Shown one piece after another: positions 54,089 through 63,556 of a DNA stretch of 64,000 bases (positions are counted from its first letter, which is position 1; each line of letters starts with the position of its first letter). The translations under genes were made by a program, and so were the position numbers. This DNA comes from Haladaptatus sp. ZSTT2 (GTDB lineage Archaea; Halobacteriota; Halobacteria; Halobacteriales; Halococcaceae), in assembly GCF_037081775.1 (NCBI RefSeq), contig NZ_JBAMHQ010000001.1, positions 1,364,001 through 1,428,000 on the forward strand, in the 5' to 3' direction. Under the pieces are notes generated by a model. It was given only the letters and a program-made list of their open reading frames with translations. It was not told where the DNA came from and made no database searches.

Positions 54089-56332
54089 ATGATGTGGGGC
54101 GGCACCAATACACAAGCTATGAGCAATCATCCAGATGACGAGCACTCCGGACACGCATCACACGAGCATGCGACTCACGACCCGCCAGGCGAGACCAGCA
54201 CCAAACCGGAACGAACGGACGACAATACGCACCACGCGCACGAAGCGCAGTCAGGGCACAGCCACACCGAGATTGAACACGGGAACACCGACGAAGTCGA
54301 GCACCCCCACGACGCACGCCATGGTGGGCACATTGACGAGGGGAGCCACATGGCGCACACAGATCACACCGGCCACGAACGGATGTTCCGCCGCCGATTC
54401 TGGGTGTCGCTCGTTCTCTCGATTCCAGTCATCTTCTTCAGCGAATTCATTCAGGATGTCTTTGGCTACACGGCACCGATATTCCCGGGCAGTATCTGGA
54501 TCACGCCCGTCCTCTCTGTGATTATCTTCGCCTACGGTGGCGTGCCGTTCCTCTCGATGGCCCGGACGGAATTCGAGAATCGTGAGCCGGGAATGATGCT
54601 GCTGATCTCGCTGGCCATCACCGTCGCGTTCGGCTACTCGCTCGCCAGCCTCGTCCTCCCGGGGACGACGCCCTTTTTCTGGGAACTCGTCACCCTCATC
54701 GACATCATGCTGCTTGGCCACTGGATGGAAATGCGCTCGGTTCGCCAAGCCTCCGGTGCGCTTGACGAACTGGCCAAACTCATGCCCGATACCGCAGAAC
54801 GCCTCACCGAGAGTGGTGAGACAGAGGACGTTCCCGTTTCCGAACTGTCCGCGGGCGATGTCGTCCTCGTCCGTCCCGGTGCCTCCGTTCCTGCGGACGG
54901 CGAGGTCGTGGAGGGCGAGTCATCGGTAGACGAATCGATGATCACCGGCGAATCTCGGCCGGTTGACAAGGAACTCGGATCAGAGGTCGTCGCTGGCACA
55001 GTCAACCAGGACGGGAGTCTTCGAGTTCGCGTGACGAAGACCGGTGACGAGACCGCCCTCGCGGGCATTATGCGGCTGGTCGACGAAGCGCAGCGATCAA
55101 AATCCCGAACCCAGTTGCTTGCCGACCGCGCAGCAGGCTGGCTGTTCTACATCGCACTCGCTGTCGCGGCCATTACGGCTGTCGCCTGGGTACTCGCCAC
55201 TGGGTTCAACCTCACCGTTCTCGAACGCGTCGTGACCGTCCTCGTCATCGCCTGTCCCCACGCCCTTGGACTCGCTGTCCCGCTCGTCGTTGCGATTAAT
55301 ACCTCCACCGCCGCCCAGAATGGAATGCTCATCCGCGACCGCATCGCCATGGAAGAAGCCCGGAATCTGGATACGGTCATGTTCGACAAAACGGGCACGC
55401 TCACGAAAGGCGAGCAGGGCGTCGTCGCCGTTGAGACGGCAGGCGACTGGGATGAACAACGAGCGTTGGCGGTGGCCGCTGGCGTCGAAGGTGACTCCGA
55501 ACACATGATTGCCCGCGCCATCCGAAACGCCGCCGCCGAACGTGAGGTCCAACGAGCCAGCGTCTCGAACTTCGAGAACCTCCGTGGCCTCGGTGTCAGA
55601 GCGACCGTCGACGGTGAAACGGTCCATCTCGGCGGCCCAAATCTAATCGAAAAACTCGGCATCAAGCGGTCCGCCGAAATCAGTTCATTTGCCAACGACG
55701 CTGGCGCGAACGCCCACACGGTCATCTATCTCATCCGCGAGGAGTCCGAGATCGTAGCAGCGTTCGCCCTCGCAGACGTAATTCGCGAAGAGAGTCGGCA
55801 GGCCATCGAGGCGCTGCACGGAATGGGCATCGAGGTGGCGATGCTGACCGGTGACTCCGAAGCCGTCGCGAAAGCGGTTGCCGAGGAACTCGGCATCGAC
55901 CAGTACTTCGCGGAAGTGCTGCCCGAGGAGAAAGACACGAAAGTAGCCCAACTCCAAGCCGAGGGGAAGCTGGTTGCGATGGTCGGCGACGGCGTCAACG
56001 ACGCGCCCGCGCTTACGCGAGCCGACGTTGGCATCGCCATCGGGTCGGGAACCGACGTCGCCATCGAATCGGGCGATATCATCCTCGTCGACAACAATCC
56101 GATGGACGTAGTGCGCCTCATTCGACTGTCGAAGGCGAGCTACCGGAAGATGCAAGAGAATCTCGTGTGGGCAACCGGCTACAACGTGTTCGCGCTCCCG
56201 CTCGCTGCCGGGATTCTTGCCCCCATTGGGATTTTACTGTCGCCAGCCATCGGCGCGGTGTTCATGTCGCTCTCGACCATCATCGTCGCCATCAACGCCC
56301 GGCGACTCAAGGGGGTCGACCTCACGGCATGA
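54089..56332 (+). CDS. Heavy-metal P-type ATPase, CPH (P1B-3, CopB-like) with His-rich N-terminus
   Basis: 747 aa; ATG codons 2 and 11 are alternative starts. Residues 14-98 are a His-rich tail with about 20 His in place of HMA domains. Then eight TM helices with the metal site C389-P390-H391 in [15 protein letters not shown], which defines P1B-3 (CopB) pumps for Cu. TGES actuator motif, phosphorylation site D433 in DKTGTLTKG, and [11 protein letters not shown] are intact. In the nucleotide domain the usual HP of SEHPIA reads H472-M473 (SEHMIARAI). Exports metal at ATP cost. ATGA overlap with the next gene. Confidence 0.93.
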   Translation: MMWGGTNTQAMSNHPDDEHSGHASHEHATHDPPGETSTKPERTDDNTHHAHEAQSGHSHTEIEHGNTDEVEHPHDARHGGHIDEGSHMAHTDHTGHERMFRRRFWVSLVLSIPVIFFSEFIQDVFGYTAPIFPGSIWITPVLSVIIFAYGGVPFLSMARTEFENREPGMMLLISLAITVAFGYSLASLVLPGTTPFFWELVTLIDIMLLGHWMEMRSVRQASGALDELAKLMPDTAERLTESGETEDVPVSELSAGDVVLVRPGASVPADGEVVEGESSVDESMITGESRPVDKELGSEVVAGTVNQDGSLRVRVTKTGDETALAGIMRLVDEAQRSKSRTQLLADRAAGWLFYIALAVAAITAVAWVLATGFNLTVLERVVTVLVIACPHALGLAVPLVVAINTSTAAQNGMLIRDRIAMEEARNLDTVMFDKTGTLTKGEQGVVAVETAGDWDEQRALAVAAGVEGDSEHMIARAIRNAAAEREVQRASVSNFENLRGLGVRATVDGETVHLGGPNLIEKLGIKRSAEISSFANDAGANAHTVIYLIREESEIVAAFALADVIREESRQAIEALHGMGIEVAMLTGDSEAVAKAVAEELGIDQYFAEVLPEEKDTKVAQLQAEGKLVAMVGDGVNDAPALTRADVGIAIGSGTDVAIESGDIILVDNNPMDVVRLIRLSKASYRKMQENLVWATGYNVFALPLAAGILAPIGILLSPAIGAVFMSLSTIIVAINARRLKGVDLTA

Positions 56333-57408
56333 CACTCAGTGCAGTTTCAGTCGGTGGACACACAATCGATGCAGGGGAAAAGCGAACATTTCGCTTTGCG
56401 TGTAGTGAGACGTATCACGGCGACACGCTCGAACTTCCGGTGACGGTGATCAATGGCGAGTCCGAGGGCCCACGCGTCTTCCTGACCGCAGCCGTCCACG
56501 GCGACGAACTCAACGGTGTGAAAATCATCCAAGAAGTCGCAGACCGGTACGAGCCGGCAGACATTCACGGGGCGCTTGTCTGTCTCCACGTACTGAACGT
56601 CCCCGGCTTTCTCGCCCAGCAGCGCTACATCCCCATCTACGACGAAGACCTCAATCGCTCGTTCCCCGGTAACGCCCGAGGGACGATGGCAAAGCGGCTC
56701 GCAAATACGATTTACGAGGAGTTCATCTCGACGTGCGATCTCGGGCTTGACTTCCACACCTCGACGCGCAACCGCACGACGATGTACCACGTCCGTGCAG
56801 ACATGCATGACCCGGCCGTCGAACGTCTTGCCCGGGCGTTCGGCACGAGTATAATTCTCGACGGCAAAGGGTCTCGTGGGACGCTCCGACGCGTGGCCTG
56901 CAATGCCGGAATCCCGACGGTCACCGTCGAGATGGGGCGCTCACACCGTTTCCAAACGGCGCATCTCGACCGGGCACTCCACTGCATCGCGAGCGTCCTC
57001 GCCGAATACGAGGTCTTACCGGACAGACCTGTCTCCTGGCCCGGTTGGACCCGCGTGGTCGCCCGAAATAGTGAGAAAACGTGGCTCCGCGCCGAAACCG
57101 GCGGCCTCGTCGAGATGGAGTGGGGGCCACACCCACTCGTCGAGAAGGGTGCGCCACTATTTTCAATCTCTGATCACTTCAAGCAGAGCGTCGAGACGAT
57201 TCGTGCGCCATCGACCGGGCTCGTCGTTGGCGTCCTCGAAAATGCGGTCGCGTACCCGGGCCACCCGCTGTGTCACTTCGTGAGCGTCGACGAGAAAACC
57301 GCCGACATCATCCGCGACGATATCGAACGAGGCGTGTTCGACATCTACCGAGAAGGCGGCTTCCAGTGGCCTGAACCTCGATGGTACGCAGAATACGGCC
57401 ACAAATAG
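56329..57408 (+). CDS. Succinylglutamate desuccinylase/aspartoacylase-family zinc hydrolase
   Basis: 359 aa from the ATG at 56329, which overlaps the ATPase stop (ATGA). Zinc ligands are visible in [19 protein letters not shown] (HxxE) and in LGLDFHTS (second His). [21 protein letters not shown] carries the NRSFPG substrate-carboxylate-binding motif. A C-terminal beta domain ([27 protein letters not shown]) follows. Family members remove acyl groups from amino acids. Why it is coupled to a metal pump is unclear. Confidence 0.92.
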   Translation: MTLSAVSVGGHTIDAGEKRTFRFACSETYHGDTLELPVTVINGESEGPRVFLTAAVHGDELNGVKIIQEVADRYEPADIHGALVCLHVLNVPGFLAQQRYIPIYDEDLNRSFPGNARGTMAKRLANTIYEEFISTCDLGLDFHTSTRNRTTMYHVRADMHDPAVERLARAFGTSIILDGKGSRGTLRRVACNAGIPTVTVEMGRSHRFQTAHLDRALHCIASVLAEYEVLPDRPVSWPGWTRVVARNSEKTWLRAETGGLVEMEWGPHPLVEKGAPLFSISDHFKQSVETIRAPSTGLVVGVLENAVAYPGHPLCHFVSVDEKTADIIRDDIERGVFDIYREGGFQWPEPRWYAEYGHK

Positions 57409-57538
57409 CGTCCCAACTACGGTGTTGAATCCGATGGGACAACGTACCCGTTCGACCACCACCGTGCGACTACAATTGCTGCTGAAGTCCGTACGAAACG
57501 CACCGCCGAAATGTGGATTCAGGGTGCGCGAGACACGC

Positions 57539-58117
57539 TCACCGAGTCTCTGTGATGGTCAGATAGCCCAACACTGCGATGAGTGTGACTTGCGCCACTT
57601 TGTCGAGGAGGCCAAAGTTCTGGAGGTGTGGCATCCCTTCGAGAATCCAGAGTGGGATCTGAAGTGCGGTAAATACGATTCCTGCGAGATAGAGAGCGCG
57701 GCGATTGACTCCTGCAAAGAACAGGCCAATCCCCCCGAGAAAGCCCACTCCCGCGAGGAGCATCACTAGGGTCCCGTGTTCGAGGAATAAGTACAGGTGG
57801 ACGGCCGCACTGAAGACTGCGAGAAGCGCCCCAGCGTGATGTGCTCGAGAGATGTTAGTTGCAGCATGCGCGTCCATCCGTCGGTATGCAGGGACGGTGA
57901 CCACAGAGCCAAGGAGGAACAACCCCCCGACCAGTGCATACCAGCTACCCATTATCCCGCTCGAGTCGTGACCGTCCTCGCCAGCGTGACTCGCCGTTTC
58001 AGTGTGGTCGTCGCCATGTCCATCACCGTCTGCAAGGGCGACTCCCGATGGAACAACCAAGAGTGCGATACACAGGACGAGGAGGATTCGTCCGATTCGG
58101 CTCCAATTCAGTGCCAT
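57539..58117 (-). CDS. Membrane protein with His/Asp-rich outer segment
   Basis: 192 aa from the ATG at 58117 (MALNWSRIGRILLVLCIALL). Signal-like first helix, then GDGHGDDHTETASHAGEDGHDSSG (five His, six Asp), then about four more TM helices to residue 185. No enzyme motif. The acidic His segment outside the cell could bind metal cations; it fits the local theme. Convergent with the aspartoacylase-family gene. Confidence 0.75.
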   Translation of the reverse strand: MALNWSRIGRILLVLCIALLVVPSGVALADGDGHGDDHTETASHAGEDGHDSSGIMGSWYALVGGLFLLGSVVTVPAYRRMDAHAATNISRAHHAGALLAVFSAAVHLYLFLEHGTLVMLLAGVGFLGGIGLFFAGVNRRALYLAGIVFTALQIPLWILEGMPHLQNFGLLDKVAQVTLIAVLGYLTITETR

Positions 58118-58412
58118 ATCCCACCCCAAACGGGGCTATCTATTAGTTCAAAGAGGGGATTTTCAGCGGATGCAAAAACCCAGTCAATAATCAACCCGGA
58201 CCGCAGCCGCGAGGTTGCTAAGACCGTTGCTCAGTCATGCTAGATGGGCAGTTCACGGGTCGATTTGACGAGGTGCAATCACTGGACAGTACAACCCACA
58301 GGTCGCATCTCGAGGTACGCGACTTTTGCCATCCGCTCCACACTGAAAGCCGAGGTCCTAGCCGTGACGCTCCCATAATAGTAATGGCGTGCATGGCACA
58401 ACAGTGAACCCA

Positions 58413-58772
58413 ATGAGTCGAACAGGCACGTCCGACCAACAATTACTCGCCTTACTCGGGGATCGTGCTGTTCAGCGAATTCTCACCGCGACAGACAAAC
58501 ACCCGATGTCAGCGAGTATGCTCGAACAATCCTGCGATGCGTCGCTCACGACGATTTACCGGCGCATCGAAGAGCTTCGAGAGTTCGAACTGGTTCGCGA
58601 ACGGGTGAACGTCCACCCAAACGGGAATCACTACAAAACGTACGAAGCAAACCTCGAGCATCTTGGTGTCCACCTCACCGATGGAAAACTGGATGTAGAA
58701 GTCAAACACCGAGACGATGGGCCCGACAGATTTCGTGGCATTTGGGACGCCATGCAAGGAGGGCGAGACTGA
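58413..58772 (+). CDS. ArsR-like winged-helix regulator
   Basis: 119 aa from the ATG at 58413. The winged helix spans most of the protein: LLGDRAVQRILTATDKHPMSASMLEQSCDASLTTIYRRIEELREFELV, then the wing VNVHPNGNHYKTYEANLEHL. There is no obvious metal-binding Cys set (one Cys, in EQSCDAS). Its stop overlaps the next gene's ATG by 1 nt (TGATG). The winged-helix plus small 3-TM protein pairing recurs in haloarchaea and hints at signal passage from membrane to DNA. Confidence 0.85.
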   Translation: MSRTGTSDQQLLALLGDRAVQRILTATDKHPMSASMLEQSCDASLTTIYRRIEELREFELVRERVNVHPNGNHYKTYEANLEHLGVHLTDGKLDVEVKHRDDGPDRFRGIWDAMQGGRD

Positions 58773-59092
58773 TGCACATTGGCCTCGTCGTCGCCAAACT
58801 CCTTGTTGTGCTCATCGGCGTCCTCATTGCGCTCCAGGGATATCGTGCGTATCTCCGAGAAACTAACGCACGGATGCTCTTTGTTGCCGTTGGCTTCCTC
58901 CTCTTGAGCGTCGGGTCGGTGCTCGAAGGCATCTTCTACGATGTGCTCCACTTCTCGGTGTTTCTCGCTGGGATGATTCAAACGCTGTTCGTCGCACTCG
59001 GAATGGCACTCATTCTGTATTCGCTCTACATGACGACAGACGCAACCGATACTACAGCGCAAAAACCGGATACGCCCCACGAATCAACCTGA
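58772..59092 (+). CDS. Small three-TM protein coupled to the winged-helix gene (DUF7521-like)
   Basis: 106 aa (MHIGLVVAKLLVVLIGVLIA...). Three TM helices: about 4-22, 36-56 and 63-85. LQGYRAYLRETNARMLFVAVGFLLLSVG and LEGIFYDVL are typical of a haloarchaeal family I recall as DUF7521. Translationally coupled to the upstream regulator. Likely acts with it. Confidence 0.8.
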   Translation: MHIGLVVAKLLVVLIGVLIALQGYRAYLRETNARMLFVAVGFLLLSVGSVLEGIFYDVLHFSVFLAGMIQTLFVALGMALILYSLYMTTDATDTTAQKPDTPHEST

Positions 59093-59198
59093 ATCGACCG
59101 CTCAGAAGCGATAGCCAGTCTGGTTTACCACGAGCCACAATTCGACCGAAATGGAGTTTACACCACGGCTCTCGCTCCGCGTGCACCCTCGTCTGACA

Positions 59199-59211
59199 AA
59201 TAGTTAAATAG
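59199..59211 (+). promoter_or_regulatory. Promoter of the ribbon-helix-helix gene
   Basis: TAGTTAAATAG, with the AT core about 28 nt before the ATG at 59234; predicts a leaderless mRNA. Confidence 0.4.
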
Positions 59212-59233
59212 TCTGGACGTTGACCTTCGGGCA

Positions 59234-59659
59234 ATGGGCAACAAGAACAAAACCATCTCGTTTCGCGTCAACGAAGACGCCTTCGAGACGCTTCGGGAGA
59301 TAGCCGAAGAGCGCGATATCTCGTTGTCTGCGGTGTTTCGCGACTACGTCCAGACGCTCGTCGCCCACGATGGGCAAGTGCGCGTCGTCCCCGAACACGA
59401 ACTCGTAGACAAGACCTCAGACAAAACGACGTTCCCGCCACGCGTCGAAGTGCCAAAGAGCCTCATCCACGACCACGAACGCCTCGAACTCGAGAACAAA
59501 CACCTGCGCGACCAGCTCGACGACTACAAGCAGTACATCACGCAGCTCCACCAGAAAATCGACGAACTCAACCAAGAAGACGATGAGGAAGTCATCCTCC
59601 TCGACGACTTAGACGACGACTTAGACCACGACCACGGCGAAACGTTCCGCCTCAGCTAA
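59234..59659 (+). CDS. Ribbon-helix-helix protein with coiled coil and acidic tail
   Basis: 141 aa. The N-terminal RHH domain (NKTISFRVNEDAFETLREIA, RDISLSAVFRDYVQTLVAH) would bind DNA as a dimer. A coiled coil follows at about 77-117 (HERLELENKHLRDQLDDYKQYITQLHQKIDELN), and an Asp/Glu tail at the end (ILLDDLDDDLDHDHGE). Regulator or DNA-architecture protein; the target is unknown. Its end overlaps the convergent gene's end by 4 nt. Confidence 0.88.
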   Translation: MGNKNKTISFRVNEDAFETLREIAEERDISLSAVFRDYVQTLVAHDGQVRVVPEHELVDKTSDKTTFPPRVEVPKSLIHDHERLELENKHLRDQLDDYKQYITQLHQKIDELNQEDDEEVILLDDLDDDLDHDHGETFRLS

Positions 59660-60111
59660 CGCGACAAGTCACGCTTTGCCTGACTGAGTTTTGTTTCCAT
59701 CTCTCGATTGTTCTCAACCCCTGCGAGTTCTTCGGCCGCTTCGAGGGTGCGAACTGAGTCATCCAGAAACGAGAGAATGTCACCCGCATAGGCGTAGAGC
59801 ATGTAATCGTCTCCCATCACGTCCACAATCGAATCCGGGCCAAGCCCCTGCGCCCGCAGTTCGAGTAAATACGAGATGAACTTGCGTTCGGGATGGCCAC
59901 AGTACGGATTCGTCTCACAGCCACAATCCAGGAAGTCTTCGGCGAAGTCGAGGACGCGCTCCTGGGTCGCATCATCGAGTTTCATCAGCCCCTCGCCCTG
60001 GAAGAGAATGTCGAGGGTCGCCCCGCTAAACGCGCTCTTTGGGATGTTCGTTCCCAGTTGGGAGGCAATCTGGCGGTGGTTCTTCAGATAGATTTTGTCC
60101 GTGATGGCCAC
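59656..60111 (-). CDS. Conserved haloarchaeal protein, DUF5814-like
   Basis: 151 aa if started at GTG 60111 (VAITDKIYLKNHRQIASQLG); ATG 60141 would add ten residues. Middle block LDDATQERVLDFAEDFLDCGCETNPYCGHPERKFISYLLELRAQGLG carries a C-x-C-x5-C cluster. It resembles the region I know as DUF5814, which also occurs as part of haloarchaeal Ski2-type helicases. Here it stands alone. Function unknown; nucleic-acid related by association. Confidence 0.75.
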   Translation of the reverse strand: MAITDKIYLKNHRQIASQLGTNIPKSAFSGATLDILFQGEGLMKLDDATQERVLDFAEDFLDCGCETNPYCGHPERKFISYLLELRAQGLGPDSIVDVMGDDYMLYAYAGDILSFLDDSVRTLEAAEELAGVENNREMETKLSQAKRDLSR

Positions 60112-60208
60112 GCGTAGTCGGCCGTAGGCGGTTCGAGGCAAAAAGCCACACGGAGTCCGCCCGGAGTCGTAACGTATTTTAGCAAACCAGAATTAGAAAG
60201 AGATGCGT

Positions 60209-60282
60209 GTCCGGGTTGGGGTAGTGGACTATCCTTCAGCCTTGTGGAGGCTGAGACGCGGGTTCGATTCTCGCACCTGGAC
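60209..60282 (+). tRNA. tRNA-His (anticodon GTG)
   Basis: Acceptor stem TCCGGGT/ACCTGGA (one G-T pair), with an encoded extra G at -1 (60209) opposite C73 (60282), the identity element of tRNA-His. T8, D-stem GGGT/ATCC, anticodon stem CAGCC/GGCTG with loop TTGTGGA; the anticodon GTG is 60244-60246. T-arm GCGGG-TTCGATT-CTCGC. CCA is not encoded. A TATA-like GTATTTTAG at about 60173-60181 precedes it, and a T5 run follows at about 60291-60295. No intron. Confidence 0.95.
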
Positions 60283-60398
60283 CTGTCAGCTTTTTGATAC
60301 AAACTAAGAAGAAGAGAAGAGCGCCACGTCATGCGATTTTCACTCAATCACACTCCGATTAGCCTGAAAAGATACGCTGACATATGTTAGTTATTTAT

Positions 60399-61208
60399 TC
60401 ACACACTTCCTTGGAGTGAGCGGAGCTTTTCCCGCGAGATATGCCCGAAATCGGCTTTGCGATGGCATGACGGACACAGTGAAATCACGTTATCGAGGGT
60501 GTGAGCGTCAGCTCTGGAGTGGTCTTCAGATTCTACGAACCACCGAACGGGGACAATGTGATGCACGTCGGGGTTTCTCCCGAGTTCCCCTTTCCCGGTC
60601 CCGCAGTGTTTGCAGGCGTACTCATCTCGTTCGAGTGCCTGCTTCCGAACACGATTCCACCCTGTTCCGTAGTTCCCGAGTGAACCACCGTTCCAGTTTG
60701 GGTGTCCCTCACCGCGAAAGGATTGAGAAAGCCACTGGCGTCTGCACTCCTCACTGCAAACGACGACTTCGCCGATGTTGCTTGGGTATCGTTCGACTGT
60801 CTCAGTACAGACGTCACAGGGGACCGTGCGCTTCCCACCGGTCCAGCGAGGATTTTCAGAACCGCTCAGAGAGGGTGTCGTCTGCCACGAACCGTTTTGA
60901 ACACAGTCGGGACAGTACAGGCCCTTCTTCATCGAGGGGTAGTAGGTGAATGCTGCATCGCAGAGTCGGCAGGTGGCCTCCGATTTCCCGCCTTTGTAAT
61001 TCGGATTGTTTTCACCTGCGAAGGAAACGCCCTCGTCGTGGCACGCTTTCGAGCAGTATGCTTTCTCGTAGGGAGAATGAAAATCGGTTCCGCAGTGCTT
61101 GCAGGTGTTGTTCGGCAGTTTTTCTCCATGGCTTAGTGCATGATGTGCTTTCATACCACGGGAGGTAGAGAACATGCGACCGCAAGTGGGACACGGTGTG
61201 TCCGTCAT
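60399..61208 (-). CDS. HNH endonuclease with N-terminal C2H2 and Cys-cluster zinc fingers
   Basis: 269 aa. N-terminal C2H2 finger (CPTCGRMFSTSRGMKAHHALSH), then CKHCGTDF..YCSKACH, CRLCDAAF..YCPDC and CDVCTETV..VCSEEC paired clusters, with NPNYKGG/NPRWTGG/HPNWNGG repeats between them. The C-terminal HNH domain has CKHCG, DVHHIVPV, LDNVISLCPSCH. Such proteins are often encoded by mobile elements, homing systems or viruses. Just downstream of tRNA-His. Confidence 0.9.
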   Translation of the reverse strand: MTDTPCPTCGRMFSTSRGMKAHHALSHGEKLPNNTCKHCGTDFHSPYEKAYCSKACHDEGVSFAGENNPNYKGGKSEATCRLCDAAFTYYPSMKKGLYCPDCVQNGSWQTTPSLSGSENPRWTGGKRTVPCDVCTETVERYPSNIGEVVVCSEECRRQWLSQSFRGEGHPNWNGGSLGNYGTGWNRVRKQALERDEYACKHCGTGKGELGRNPDVHHIVPVRWFVESEDHSRADAHTLDNVISLCPSCHRKADFGHISREKLRSLQGSV

Positions 61209-61302
61209 TGCGAGCGTCTCCAGGTTTGGTGGTTGTTCGTAGTTGGTACTCTAGTTCGTTTGTCGTTTGTTACTTCCATCAGGAATCAGCAGGCTCGAGT
61301 CA

Positions 61303-61329
61303 ACGCGCCTGCACCCCTTGCAGGCGCGT
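61303..61329. repeat. 11-bp perfect hairpin
   Basis: ACGCGCCTGCA, loop CCCCT, TGCAGGCGCGT. A G+C-rich stem in an otherwise AT-richer 244-nt gap between two same-strand genes. It could end the rhomboid-like transcript or protect mRNA; it is not followed by a T run on either strand. Confidence 0.6.
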
Positions 61330-61452
61330 GAAAAACTGGCTCAAAGTCAAGGAGGGACGAGCAGTCCAAATACAATCAGGGAGGGTGTTATGACCCTCTG
61401 AGAGGCAGGATTGACTGAATAACTAGATGAAAAACGTGTACTCTACCAGATT

Positions 61453-62331
61453 TCAGAAAAAGGAATCGCGTATTTGGCTGGCGACCTCAACACACATCCC
61501 AAACACGATACCTGCCCCATGGGCGACGATATTCGTCCAACCACCCGTCTCGTTGACGATGTTCGCGGGGAGTGCTGAAGCGAATACAAGTACGCTCGCA
61601 ACTGCCGCAAACAAAATAACTCCACTCAACCGTCGATTGGATACTCCCCAACTGGAGAGTTTCGAAGGCGAAGCGACGTAGTCCGTTCTGGTAGCAGCGA
61701 ACACTCCGGCCAAGAGGAGTCCACCCATACTGACGACGGATACGCGGGCAGTCACTACACCGAGTCCGAGAAACAAGCACGAGCAATAGACTCCTATCGA
61801 GAGTAACCCGACTGGTTCTTCCTGTTCGCTTTCGAATGTTCGGAGTATGGACAGAATGAGGAACCCATCAAGTGCGCCGACGACGCCAGAGAACCCTCGA
61901 TCGTACTGAATCTGAAGATGCGTACTTTCGTTGAATACGAGGTAGCTGGTACTGCTCACGACCACGGGGCCAACCAGTAGAATGAGCAGAAAGCCAATCC
62001 AGAATCGTCGATTTTGGTCTCGGAACTTGTACAGGAGCCAGCAGGGGAATACAAGGATTGTATAGCCTACGAGATTGCCGAAGAGATGGGCGTCATCGGG
62101 CTGATGTTCGTGGACGAATGAGTTCGTCCAGAACGTGTGGAGAACTGGGTTCGTATGGTCGAGGGCAAGAGATAGCTGGAAGGAGGTTGGGGTGAGAAAG
62201 TAGACGGCGGCCAATAAGGCAGGTATTGAGAGCAGAGCCAGTATCTCTACGGTATCTTTGACGCCAATTTGGTTTCGATAAGATGTTGTCACCGACAACA
62301 AGTTGGAAAGGCATAGTAATAGTATTGTCAT
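61453..62331 (-). CDS. Rhomboid-like membrane serine protease
   Basis: 292 aa. Seven or so TM helices. Rhomboid landmarks: HLFGN (H82, N86) in the helix before the active site, catalytic-type S148 in RGFSGVVGAL, and H271 in IVAHGAGIVFGM. Ser-His dyads of this kind cut membrane proteins. The TTG/ATG start region is AT-rich, so the N-terminus is uncertain. Codon use is more AT-rich than in the core genes. Substrate unknown. Confidence 0.75.
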   Translation of the reverse strand: MTILLLCLSNLLSVTTSYRNQIGVKDTVEILALLSIPALLAAVYFLTPTSFQLSLALDHTNPVLHTFWTNSFVHEHQPDDAHLFGNLVGYTILVFPCWLLYKFRDQNRRFWIGFLLILLVGPVVVSSTSYLVFNESTHLQIQYDRGFSGVVGALDGFLILSILRTFESEQEEPVGLLSIGVYCSCLFLGLGVVTARVSVVSMGGLLLAGVFAATRTDYVASPSKLSSWGVSNRRLSGVILFAAVASVLVFASALPANIVNETGGWTNIVAHGAGIVFGMCVEVASQIRDSFF

Positions 62332-62448
62332 CTACACAGTCTATAGACTGAGTTAGCTTGTTGAGTCGCTCTGTGTGAATCAGTATCATTCAAGTATTCC
62401 GTTCATTCAACGAAAGTTACAAATCAATTTGCTACCATGTTTGGGAAT

Positions 62449-63510
62449 ATGGCAGTAGAGGTCAGCGCGGGAAATCTCAGAACCCGCATGCAAAATATTG
62501 ATCCGTACGAGTTCGAGCACTTCGTTGCTGAACTCTGGAAAGCACAGGGATGGGATACAGAGGTTTCACAGGCATCGAACGATATGGGCGTTGATATCAC
62601 CGCCTGGAAATTTGACGGCCTCGTTGACCAGAAAATCGTGATTCAAGCGAAACGGTACGCTGAGGACAACAAGATTGGTCGGCCAGCTATCCAACAGTAT
62701 CATTCGTTGAAGCAGCAAGATTCGGAGGTCGATGCGGCTGTGGTCGTCACGACGTCGTCGTACACAAGCTCAGCGAAAGACTGGGCAAATGAACACAATG
62801 TCAAACTCATCGACGGAGACGATTTAGTGAATCTGGTTCTCGACCAGCGACGTTACGATCTGCTCGATGAGTATGCTCCAACGCTGAGCGAGATTTCAGG
62901 CAGCCTGAACGGACAGGGCTCATCGGAGAAACAGCGCGAAACTCCATTACCGGATTTCCTCGCAACACAGGACCAACAACGAAAGGTTGCGGCAGGTGGG
63001 CTTATCGCTGGCCTCGTTCTCATTGTAAATCCGTGGAATACTGGCATTCCAATCGAGGTTCTTGGGACGCTGTTCGTTCTCGCATCGGGTGCAATCTTCC
63101 TCTATCCAGACCGCGTGTTCGAAGCCATCTTCCCGGAGCGAATCTTGCACCGCGAGTTCCTCAACGGAAGTGCGGTTGTAGAGCAGAGCGGCTCCGTGAG
63201 GTACGTCCCCGGCGATGACCGTGACTCAGTCTCGTTCGATGCATTCGAGGATACCTCCACCAAACGACAGCAGGCGCTCACGTACGCCGAATTGGATCAA
63301 GCGTACGAGGATGGAGTTCCAGTCGTTCCTCAAGGGAGTATCCCCACTGCAGTCGCTTCAGCGGGTGAACAATATATCGCGGCGTATCGCTTCGCCGTAC
63401 ACGATGAAGAGCCAGAGCGGATTGCAGCTGAAATGCAGCGGTCGCAGAAGGATGTGGTTGCTGATATCGCGGAGTTTGCGCATCTCTCGACTGGGAATTC
63501 AGTCCTCTAA
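62449..63510 (+). CDS. Mrr-type restriction endonuclease domain plus two membrane helices
   Basis: 353 aa from ATG 62449; ATG 62437 is an alternative. The Mrr_cat nuclease domain is about 12-130: E28 in FVAELW, D49 in DMGVDIT, Q66-x-K68 in IVIQAKRYA, then VVTTSSYTSSAKDWA and LIDGDDLVNLVL. Mrr enzymes cut modified or foreign DNA. After residue 175 come two TM helices (AAGGLIAGLVLIVNPW, VLGTLFVLASGAIFLYP) and a soluble C-terminal domain. The gene is AT-richer than the core. Confidence 0.85.
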   Translation: MAVEVSAGNLRTRMQNIDPYEFEHFVAELWKAQGWDTEVSQASNDMGVDITAWKFDGLVDQKIVIQAKRYAEDNKIGRPAIQQYHSLKQQDSEVDAAVVVTTSSYTSSAKDWANEHNVKLIDGDDLVNLVLDQRRYDLLDEYAPTLSEISGSLNGQGSSEKQRETPLPDFLATQDQQRKVAAGGLIAGLVLIVNPWNTGIPIEVLGTLFVLASGAIFLYPDRVFEAIFPERILHREFLNGSAVVEQSGSVRYVPGDDRDSVSFDAFEDTSTKRQQALTYAELDQAYEDGVPVVPQGSIPTAVASAGEQYIAAYRFAVHDEEPERIAAEMQRSQKDVVADIAEFAHLSTGNSVL

Positions 63511-63556
63511 GTCGAACTTCAAAAGCCAGTTTTCTGGAGAACCAACTGGATGAGTA

